This document shows positions 38,701-43,762 of a stretch of DNA of 64,000 nt, one piece after another. This DNA comes from Planctomycetota bacterium. Lineage in GTDB: Bacteria > Planctomycetota > UBA1135 > GCA-002686595. The stretch lies in NCBI GenBank assembly GCA_009691855.1, contig SIAI01000003.1, positions 62,001 to 126,000 of the forward strand, given 5' to 3'. The notes under the pieces are model-generated. The model saw only the letters and a list, made by a program, of their open reading frames with translations, was not told the origin of the DNA and made no database searches. Every line of letters starts with the position of its first letter. The stretch's first letter is position 1. The translations under genes were made by a program, and so were the position numbers.

Positions 38701-40001
38701 TTGGCGCCGAAGAAGACCTCGTTGGCCCCGGCCGTCAGCAGGAAGCCCGTGCCGCGCACCTGCACGATCGTGGCCCCGCGCCAGTCGCCGTTGACGGGCG
38801 CGAGCGTGGTCAGCGTCGGCAGCGCGTTGTAGAAGAAGTTGCCCGAGTACAGGGACTGGCCGTTGTTGTTCACCAGCACGACGTCCACCAGCTGGCCCGC
38901 GGGCCCGGGCGGCGTCTGGCAGGTCAGCGTGGTGTCGTTCACCACGACCACGTTCGTGGCCGGCGCGCCGGCGACGAGCACGCGCGGCGTGCCGGACCCG
39001 TCGGCCAGGAATTCCAGGCCGGTGAGCGTCAGCGACGTGCCGCCGAGTGCGGTGCCCACCAGCGGGGCCACATCGTCGAGTCGCGGCCCGACCGAAAGCA
39101 GCTCCACGTTGCCGTGGGCGTTGATGATCTCGCGTTGTCCGCTGATCGGCGCGCAGGGCGAGCTCGGCTGGCTGCCGCGCACCACGAAGCGGTTGCTCGG
39201 GTCGTTCAGGGTGTCGATGACCAGGTCGATCGAGCCCGCGGTGTGGCCCGGGCGGTGGTAAACCCACAGCTTGCCGAGCGGCGAGGAGTAGCTGGCGAGC
39301 TCCTCCAGGCAGGTCGTGCCGTTGGGCAACACGCGGAACAGCGCGCGGTCGGCGGGGGTCCAAGCCATGTTGCTGATGGCCGCCGTGTCGCCGGGATGGA
39401 AGGCGATCTCGAGGATGCGATAGCCCAGGCGCTCGAGCTCGCGGTTGCAGGCCGGGTTGATGTGGTCGCCGTGGCCGTGGGGCGCGAGGATGCGCAGCGG
39501 CGTGCTGGCCGGATCCCTGCCCATACAGAAGCGCAGCACCTGGTCCACGCGGTCCATGTCGTAGGCCGCGTCGAACAGGTTGGCGCCGGGGATGTTGCCG
39601 TAGCCTGAGCCGTATATCAGCACCTCGCCGCCGTCGAGCGGCAGCAAGTAGATGCACACGTTGCCGGCGATCCCCCCGGTGGGCGAGGCGTGCACCCCGT
39701 AGATGCAGTAGAAGCCCAGCGTGTCGTCGCCGGTGACAGGCACGAAGTCGGCGTTGGTCTTGATCGGGCTGGGGCGGTTCGCGCGCGCGTTGTCCACCGC
39801 GCAAATGCCCGCGGCGAGTTGCTGTGCCTGGGGGGTGGTGGGGCGCGCCATGCGCTTCTGGACCACGGCGGACGCGCCCCCGTAACCCACGAGGTGTACG
39901 CAGTTGTCCTCTTCACCACCGGCAGGAAGAGCCTGCAGGAGCGGCGCGAGCAGCAGGTATCCGAAGAGACCGGCCGCAGCATTTCGTGCGAGAACGAGCA
40001 T
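29769..40001 (-). CDS. Giant exported protein: metallo-beta-lactamase-like head, 30 IPT/TIG domains, 7 FG-GAP repeats
   Basis: A 3410-residue protein in one uninterrupted frame. Residues 1-27 are a signal peptide (GLFGYLLLAPLLQALPAG). Residues about 85-300 carry HGHGDH (175-180) and GHTAGS (H253), the metal-binding motifs of the metallo-beta-lactamase fold. From about 305 to 2965 I count 30 IPT/TIG immunoglobulin-like units of about 88 residues, each with a P-x-G-G-T-x-V-T-L-x-G-x-G-F core and an N-D-x-x-L-x-C segment. Residues about 2966-3410 contain seven FG-GAP units (for example DIDGDGHAELLVGAP), enough for an integrin-alpha-type propeller. Likely a very large surface or secreted adhesin with a hydrolytic head. 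The start was chosen at the ATG before the signal; no good ribosome-binding site is seen. No sorting domain (PEP-CTERM or type IX) is visible at the C-terminus. Confidence 0.85.
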   Translation of the reverse strand: MLVLARNAAAGLFGYLLLAPLLQALPAGGEEDNCVHLVGYGGASAVVQKRMARPTTPQAQQLAAGICAVDNARANRPSPIKTNADFVPVTGDDTLGFYCIYGVHASPTGGIAGNVCIYLLPLDGGEVLIYGSGYGNIPGANLFDAAYDMDRVDQVLRFCMGRDPASTPLRILAPHGHGDHINPACNRELERLGYRILEIAFHPGDTAAISNMAWTPADRALFRVLPNGTTCLEELASYSSPLGKLWVYHRPGHTAGSIDLVIDTLNDPSNRFVVRGSQPSSPCAPISGQREIINAHGNVELLSVGPRLDDVAPLVGTALGGTSLTLTGLEFLADGSGTPRVLVAGAPATNVVVVNDTTLTCQTPPGPAGQLVDVVLVNNNGQSLYSGNFFYNALPTLTTLAPVNGDWRGATIVQVRGTGFLLTAGANEVFFGANKSPTVSVKSDTLLTCRTPAGTPGTSVSVTLANPNGQATLANAFQYSAELAITAVVPAHATALGGTEIVLSGSSFTGSGGAPSVTIGGVPASAVTLLSDTSVSCVVPGGTPSATVSIVLTNAAGTATFAGFRYHATPSVVGAAPTIGLATGNTLVTLSGTGFQLDSAGPCAVRFGGIPATAVSVLGDGSLTCRTPAGAAGTVANVTVTNANGTATLPLAFTYAQPLAGNSLLPASGTSLGGTQVTIAGSGFLDGPAGPTSVSFGATPATSVVVQSDSLLSCSAPPGTPLTLVDITLANANGTVTLPAAFRYHGVPVLSALAPNHGHAGGSTPVILNGSGFLNDDAGFALVVVGGVTASDVEVLSDTTLACVIGPGTPGTVVDVLLFNQNGSSTLGGAFRYHSAPTLASVSPADGAFNNPQQVTLTGSGFLDDSAGTPTITFGGVAATALSVLGDQSLRCNVPAGTAGARVSVVLGNARGSATLGNGYRYHARPALSAATPNRGTFQGNTAVTLSGSGFSIDGAGTNVVTFGGVLATNVVVLNDGSLSCKTPPGVLNAVVDVIVANTNGTSTLTQGFSYSVPPPAITALTPASGPAHAPGSVQISGSGFQANAAGPNTVTFGAVASGIVGVLDDALLTCQVPPGTPGTRVNVAVTNTNGSASLVQGFRYHAKPTLSALTPSGASALGGATIQLTGTGFQVDAAGTNLVTLGGFAASSVTVLNDGTLSCVVPSGAPGSVVDVVVRNANGDSATRPFQYFAQPTLLAVAPGFGPISGTTRVTLTGLGFQAGSAGTNVITFGNATARNVLVLNDTTLSCDTPRGATGYVDVALRNANGTALLPDGFHYGKLPPAITSVAPASGPAAGQNLVTLKGRGFAAGGLNRVKFGDVLSGNVITLDDETVLCTAPAGTPGTNVDVGLNNTSGTATAAQAYRYHTRPLLLAITPPEGMPLNVTLVTLTGSGFASDAPGVTRVLFDGVRARDVVVLDDTHITCTALGGPPGSVLDVTVRNDNGSSTLPDAYRVLGGPPAISAVTPGDGPFTGGTRVEIHGSGFTNSRPRVSFGGALATNVVVQDDTRLTCLTPPGRIEQSVTVQLSTKAGIATLLRGFTYRAILPKLTSAAPNHGPAAGGTRVTLVGSGFAAPGAGSTLVRFGGVLAANVAVLDDTNVAADAPAGLAGTTVDIELANDNGSAALVAAFRYHLRPTLSALAPPSGGELGGTTVTLTGSGFSVDGAGATQVRFGASAAQNVVVLSDTSLTCVTPSGTGTVAVQLTNKNGSASLAAAYRYVPAPVLSALFPARGPEAGGTTLTLGGHGFTADQAGANTVTIGGGPALDVLASSDDTLTCRTPSGVAGAAHDVLLSNANGSATLVAAFTYFREPSLTALTPARGPAEGGTSVTLSGSGFLAEGAGASLVLFGGLAAQNVIELSDTSLSCTTPPGTAGTAVDVTLANENGVTTLGAAFSYHGAPQITAITPNHGPKVGATVTLSGLGFLNDGAGTNTITFGGVAATQVVVVDDGTLTCRVPAGTPGTTVAAALSNANGASAFPAAFRYHAEPTILSVTPNRGPEAGGTSVTLAGSGFAVDSPGPTRVIFGGLAVANVSVINDTTLTCSTPAGHASALINVTVANDNGLNTKDNAFRYNPLPTLASVTPTSGRAQGGTLVTLSGTGFQLGNPGTNSVLFGATPASAVTVVNDTTLTCSAPAGADGATVDISLNNANGGATLLAAYRFNPVPTLSALAPTDGSALGGTLVTLLGAGFADPSAGEPLVTFGGIAASDLLVLDDGHVQCTTPPGPAGAWVDVVLANANGIVSRSSAYRYHALPVISAVVPARGSSAASSHVTLQGAGFVAEAAGVNLVRFGLVPATNVSVLGDGTLSCDVAPQPAGTVVDVTLSNDNGVATRIAGFAFDAPAPTLLAVAPASGVFLGGTAVTLSGGGFLDFSAGTNTVTFGGVAATSVSVFADATIQCQTPPGTIGALVDVQVANVNGSATLAGAFSYIAPAPVLATLAPGSGPAAGGTTVTLNGSGFQLGVSGANTVLFGGVAASAVSALSDTQLTCAAPPGTPGALVDVALTNSNGTTQLASAYRYFAQPTLTSLSPVDGTSLGGTLVTLRGLGFLNDAPGLNAVRFGSLSATSVVVVDDTRLTCRVPSGSAGSIVNVSLTNANGSATLSAAFRYHQKPVLTAVTPADGSALGGNRVTLSGTGFQFDGAVVNVVSFGGITATAVSVLNDSTIQCNVPAGTAGLAVQVTVANVNGTALLPAGYRYHAKPTVTTLAPVNGPPAGGTSVTLTGLGFLVDAPGSNTVRFGGIAASALNVLSDTQLTCLTPTGAAGAVVDVTLSNANGTATLFGAYTYDLVPAPIVASALPGKGTTQGSTSVTLTGSGFVPGVTVSFGGQAASGVVVVDDHTLTCLTPAMPVALWVDVSVTQPATQRSSTLPFGFQYFVAPALHALLPPFGLPEGGTLIVLEGAGFADAAAGANQVTFAGVPALAVTLLDDQHLAVEIPAGPALADADVVLSNDNGSAALARAFRWRYELATDLDSDGRGDLILSAPGDDTLARDAGAVKVFLGGSLPLVDRSSAAADLTIVPANIGTGFGMPLAAGDIDGDGHAELLVGAPNEDVPARDAGSLFVFVGPLTSSPTPISPLQASVVRTGTLQGERFASALFLHDFDRNGVLDVLVGAPGRSGAVHLYLSGPSGLPAQASLLASGLAGEGFATALAGGDLDGDGWPEIVVGAPSALGSGGSRPGVVRVFRGGPATFASSNPTPWLTFTGELNGERFGDAIAVVDLSGDGLGDLVVGAPQSARTGASSGAVFVFFGRSDLASRNASTADAILGAESAGDRLGSTLASGNVNGDARGDLVLGAPGHAGAGRAYLFLGGAALTSRPVSAADAVLDAETGTQGEFASKVALIDVDGNGREDLIVTAPGLDSFGIDLGRVYVFAASTLQSQPGENNAGTLTGTGTGDQLGKAMSADH

Positions 40002-40314
40002 GAGAGGGGGGGTGGTGGGAACGAAGAGTTCTCTGGTGAGAACCGTACCCCCTCGCTGGCCAGGGCGAGGTTTTTCGGGAAGAGTCGTGCGCGCGTCGTG
40101 CTCGAGCGCGTGCAGGCTGCGGAAAGTTCTGCCGGGCCGCGCACGTTCCTCGTCGCGACAGTCGGGGCGGAGCGTGGAAAAGACAGCACTGCGCGGGCGA
40201 GGACCCACCGTGGCGGAGAGGGCTCGCTCGATTCCGTTCGCCCCTCCAAGCTTGTCTAGACGCCCCAGTTCCGGCGCACCCACGAGTGCGGGCTAGACCC
40301 GGGCCGCGACGACC
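40002..40314. other. Intergenic region upstream of the giant gene
   Basis: This 313-base stretch separates the divergent giant gene and the ASPIC/UnbV remnant. It has no supported gene. It holds a GC hairpin with a T-run at 40051-40075 and must include the promoter and 5' leader of the giant gene. The sequence just before the giant gene's ATG on the minus strand is C-rich (CACCACCCCCCTCTC), so no Shine-Dalgarno is evident. Confidence 0.5.
40051..40075 (+). terminator. Hairpin followed by T-run
   Basis: Stem CCTCGC / GCGAGG around a TGGCCAGG loop, followed directly by TTTTT on the plus strand. The form fits an intrinsic terminator, but no plus-strand gene ends just upstream. On the minus strand the same hairpin would lie in the 5' leader of the giant gene mRNA. 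Its role is therefore uncertain. Confidence 0.3.
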
Positions 40315-40587
40315 ATGGCCATGTTCCGCGTGCGCGAGCGCAGCGCAGCGGACGCGCTGGGAGCCGTGCTCACCGTGGAGCTCGCGGGGAAGCAGCTGCG
40401 CCGCGACGTGCTCGTGGCTTACGGTTATCTCCCCAGCCACGATCCGCGCGTGCACCTCGGGCTGGGCGCGCTCACCCGCATCGACGCGGTCGAGGTGCGC
40501 TGGGTGGACGGGACGAGCGAGCGCTTCGGTCCCTTCGAGGCCGGGAGCGTGTACGAACTCCAGCGCGGCAAGGGCACGCCGCGCTGA
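40315..40587 (+). pseudogene. Truncated ASPIC/UnbV domain remnant of a CRTAC1-like gene
   Basis: The 90-residue frame corresponds only to the C-terminal ASPIC/UnbV domain of CRTAC1-like proteins: RRDVLVAYGYLPSHDPRVHL, GLGALTRIDAVEVRWVDG, ERFGPFEAGSVYEL. It aligns end to end with the last about 90 residues of the protein encoded at 42074-43747. A 43-base stretch (40433-40475) is identical in DNA to 43593-43635. The VCBS repeats and signal peptide that precede this domain in intact family members are missing, so it is most simply a leftover 3' end after duplication and deletion. It could still be translated from its ATG, but no ribosome-binding site is evident. Confidence 0.65.
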
Positions 40588-40661
40588 CGCGTCGCGCTGC
40601 TGACGCGCCTGGCCCCCTGCGCGCCGGACCTGCGAGTATCATCCCTGCCCGCCCAAGCACC

Positions 40662-42077
40662 ATGGAGCACACGAGCGCATTCCTCCGCTTTCCCACCCTG
40701 CGGGTCCTGGCGCTAGCCGTGCTGGCGCTGAGCGTGGGCTGTTCTCGGCCCGGCGCACGGCTCGAGCTACCGCTCCCGGAGGACGTCACCGGCGTCGATC
40801 GGATGGTGCTCGAGCGGGTCGAAGCGGCGGCCGCCGCCTTCGCGCGCGGCGAGTCCGCGGCCGCGCTCGAATTGGCGCTGGTGTACGAGGCCAACAGCCT
40901 GAACGCGCTGGCGGTGCGCACCTATGAAGTGTGCCTCACGCTGCCGCTGCCGGTGGCCGAGGTCCAGTTCCACCGCGGGCGGACGTTGGCCGAGATGGGG
41001 CAGGCGCAGGCCTCGTCGGCGGCCTTCGGGGCCGCGCAGGCCGCCGATCGAAGCTACGTCCCGGCCTTCTGGCGCGACGGCCAGGTGCTGCTCGAGGCCG
41101 GCGAGGTGCAGCGCGCGCGCGCACAGTTCGAGCACGCCATCGCGCTCGAGTCCGACAACGTGGCCGCGCGCATCGGCCTGGCACGCGTGCAGCTCGTGCT
41201 CGACGACCCGCAGGGCGCGCTGCGCACCCTGGCCTCGGTGGTCGAGCGCCAGCCGGAGGAGCGCTTCGTGCACGGCCTGCTCGCGCGCGCGCACCAGGCC
41301 CTGGGCGACGAGGCGCGCGCGGCCGAGGAGCTGGAGGCCGAGAAGAGCGCGAAGCACGTCTCGATGGCCGATCCGCTCACGGCCGAGATGCGCAAGCGCG
41401 CCACCGGCATCATCCCGGCGGTGCGCCGCGCCAACGAGGCCCTCGCCGACGGGCGTAGCGCCGAGGCGCTTGAGGTACTCGAGCCGGTCTATGCGCGCGA
41501 CGCGGACAAGCTCGCCATCGTGCAGACCTATGGCAAGGCCTTGCTCGAAGCCGGGCAAGCCGCGCGCGCGCAGACGGTGCTCGAGCAGGGCCTGAAGCTG
41601 CACGCGGACGACTACAAGCTCGAGCTCCTGCTGGGGCTCGCGCTCCTGCACCAGGAGCACAACCAGCCCGCGCTCGCGCACCTCACGCGCGCGCGTGAGC
41701 TCAACCCGGCCTACGGTCCGACGCACCTGCACCTGGGCAAGCTCCTGACCAAGATGGGCCGCCTGGCGGAGGCCGAGGAGTCGCTGCTGCGCGCGCTGGA
41801 CTCCGAGGATGCCGAGCTGAAGACCTTCCTCGAGCTGGGCCAGGTGCAGCTCGGCCGCGCGGCCTTCGCGCGCGCGGTCGCCACCAGCACGCGCGCCTGC
41901 GCGCGCTACCCGCGTTCGGCCGCGCCCTGGTTGCAGCTGGCCGAGGCCGAGGCGCGCGGCGGCGACGCGGACGCTGCGCGCGCCGCGCTGGCCACGGCCG
42001 AGTCGCTGAAGGCGTCGGCGGCGCGTCTGGAGAGCGTGCGCCGCTTGCTGAGCGAAGGGAGCGCGAGCAGGCGATGA
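40662..42077 (+). CDS. TPR-repeat lipoprotein
   Basis: A 471-residue protein with a lipoprotein signal (LRVLALAVLALSVGC, C27) followed by at least eight tetratricopeptide-like helical pairs, such as VAEVQFHRGRTLAEMGQAQA, PAFWRDGQVLLEAGEVQRAR, LAIVQTYGKALLEAGQAARA and PTHLHLGKLLTKMGRLAEAE. TPR arrays mediate protein-protein contacts. Its stop overlaps the start of the CRTAC1-like gene in an ATGA junction, so the two are translationally coupled and probably work together at the cell surface. The TATCAT at 40637-40642 could be its -10 element. Confidence 0.88.
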   Translation: MEHTSAFLRFPTLRVLALAVLALSVGCSRPGARLELPLPEDVTGVDRMVLERVEAAAAAFARGESAAALELALVYEANSLNALAVRTYEVCLTLPLPVAEVQFHRGRTLAEMGQAQASSAAFGAAQAADRSYVPAFWRDGQVLLEAGEVQRARAQFEHAIALESDNVAARIGLARVQLVLDDPQGALRTLASVVERQPEERFVHGLLARAHQALGDEARAAEELEAEKSAKHVSMADPLTAEMRKRATGIIPAVRRANEALADGRSAEALEVLEPVYARDADKLAIVQTYGKALLEAGQAARAQTVLEQGLKLHADDYKLELLLGLALLHQEHNQPALAHLTRARELNPAYGPTHLHLGKLLTKMGRLAEAEESLLRALDSEDAELKTFLELGQVQLGRAAFARAVATSTRACARYPRSAAPWLQLAEAEARGGDADAARAALATAESLKASAARLESVRRLLSEGSASRR

Positions 42078-43747
42078 GCGCGCGTGGCCTGTTGCTCGCG
42101 CTGGTCGTGCTGCTCGCCGCCTGCGGCGAGGCCCAGGCTCCGGCGCCCGCAGGCGCGGCGCCCGCGCCGTGGTTCGTGGAGAGCGCAGTGGAGCGCGGAC
42201 TCGACTTCCGCCACCAGAACGGGCACGCCGAGGACTACTGGATGCCCGAGATCCTCGGCGGCGGCGGGGCGCTGTTCGACCTGGAGCAGGACGGCGATCT
42301 GGACGCCTACCTGGTGCAGAGCGGCAGTCTGCAAGAGGGCACGCCCCCCGAGGCGTTGGCGAACCGCCTGTACGCGAACGACGGCACCGGGCACTTCCAC
42401 GACGCGACGCGCGGCAGCGGGGCCGAGGATCCGCGCTACGGCATGGGCGTCGCGTGCGCCGACGCCGACGGCGACGCGGACACGGATCTCTTCGTCACCA
42501 ACCTCGGGCGCAACACCTGGCTGCGCAACGAGGGTGCGGGGCGCTTCACCGATGCCTCGGAGTCGGCCGGCTTCCTGGCCGAGGGCTGGAGCACGAGCGC
42601 GGCCTTCTTCGACTACGACAAGGACGGTGCGCTCGACCTGTTCGTGGTGCGCTACGTCGAGTGGTCGAAGGGCAGCGAGCTGCCGTGCATGGACTCGGTC
42701 GGACGGCGCGACTACTGCAGCCCGAAGAGCTATCGCGCGCCGGCACGTTCGCTGCTCTATCACAACGAGGGCGCCGGCCGCTTCGCCGACGTCTCCGCGG
42801 CGAGCGCGGTGTTCGCCGAGCCCTCGACGGGCCTGGGCGTCGCCACAGGTGACTTCGACGCCGACGGTTGGCTGGACGTGTTCGTGGCCAACGACGGCCA
42901 CCCCAACCACCAGTGGCGCAACCTGCAGGACGGGCGCTTCGAGAACGTCGCCATCAAGAGCGGCTCGGGCGTCGATGCGCAGGGCGTGCCCAAGGCCGGC
43001 ATGGGCGTGCTGGCGGCCGACCTCGACGGAGATCTCGACCTCGACGTCTTGGTGTGCAACCTGCACGGCGAGAGCGACTCCTACTATCGCAACGAGGGCG
43101 CGTTCTTCGCCGACCGCACGCCGCTGCTCGCGCTGGGCAGCCTGAGCAAGCCCTTCACGCGCTTCGGCCTCGCGCTGGGCGACTTCGATCACGACCGGCG
43201 CTTCGATCTGTACGAGTGCAACGGGCGCGTCGAGCGGCCCGACGAGTTCCAGCCCGACAGTCCGTACTCCGAGCCGAACCTGCTGCTCACCTCGCTCGCC
43301 AGCGGACGCATGGCCGAGGTCCTGCCGCGCGGCGGCACGGCCGCGCCGCTGCTGGCGGTCAGCCGCGGCGTGTGTCAGGGCGACGTCGACGGCGACGGCG
43401 ACCTGGACCTCTTGGTGCTCAACAACGCCGGCCCCGCGCAGCTGCTGCTGAACCAGAAGGGCGGCGGGGGCAACTGGATTCTCGTGCGCGCGCTGGAGAA
43501 GAGCGGCGGCGATGCGCTCAACGCGATCCTGGAGTTCGAGCTCGGCGAGCAGCGCGTGCGCCGCGACGTGAACGCCAGCTTCGGCTACCTCTCCAGCCAC
43601 GATCCGCGCGTGCACCTCGGGCTGGGCGCGCTCACGCGTGTGGACGGCGTGGGGATCACCTGGGTCGATGGCACGCGCGAGCGCTTCGGGCCGCTCGAGG
43701 CCAACCACGTGCACGTGCTGCGGCGCGGCAGCGGCACAGCGCAGTAG
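42074..43747 (+). CDS. CRTAC1-like lipoprotein with VCBS/FG-GAP repeats and ASPIC/UnbV domain
   Basis: A 557-residue protein with a lipoprotein signal (LLLALVVLLAAC, C17). VCBS/FG-GAP-like calcium loops are spread over about 60-450: LFDLEQDGDLDAYLV, CADADGDADTDLFVTN, FFDYDKDGALDLFVV, GDFDADGWLDVFVAND, DVDGDGDLDLLVLNN. The C-terminal about 90 residues are an ASPIC/UnbV domain (RRDVNASFGYLSSHDPRVHL). This family is common in Planctomycetota and Acidobacteriota and has no established activity. It overlaps the TPR lipoprotein gene and is convergent with another ASPIC/UnbV gene 15 bases away. A truncated copy of its 3' end lies 3.1 kb upstream. Confidence 0.88.
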   Translation: MSARGLLLALVVLLAACGEAQAPAPAGAAPAPWFVESAVERGLDFRHQNGHAEDYWMPEILGGGGALFDLEQDGDLDAYLVQSGSLQEGTPPEALANRLYANDGTGHFHDATRGSGAEDPRYGMGVACADADGDADTDLFVTNLGRNTWLRNEGAGRFTDASESAGFLAEGWSTSAAFFDYDKDGALDLFVVRYVEWSKGSELPCMDSVGRRDYCSPKSYRAPARSLLYHNEGAGRFADVSAASAVFAEPSTGLGVATGDFDADGWLDVFVANDGHPNHQWRNLQDGRFENVAIKSGSGVDAQGVPKAGMGVLAADLDGDLDLDVLVCNLHGESDSYYRNEGAFFADRTPLLALGSLSKPFTRFGLALGDFDHDRRFDLYECNGRVERPDEFQPDSPYSEPNLLLTSLASGRMAEVLPRGGTAAPLLAVSRGVCQGDVDGDGDLDLLVLNNAGPAQLLLNQKGGGGNWILVRALEKSGGDALNAILEFELGEQRVRRDVNASFGYLSSHDPRVHLGLGALTRVDGVGITWVDGTRERFGPLEANHVHVLRRGSGTAQ

Positions 43748-43762
43748 GCGCGCGCGCGCCGC

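Noticed and set aside
31100-39080. Regularly spaced repeats that could suggest a CRISPR array
   Set aside because: The period is about 265 bases, the repeats are diverged and coding, and they correspond to IPT/TIG domains.
29772-39608. Very long plus-strand open frames opposite the giant IPT gene
   Set aside because: They mirror the repeat periodicity of the giant gene and are His/Arg/Ala-rich without domains; the minus-strand frame has a signal peptide and clear domains.
43747-43760. Palindrome GGCGCGCGCGCGCC between convergent genes as a terminator
   Set aside because: It is only a GC alternation and is followed by no T-run on either strand; simple composition explains it.
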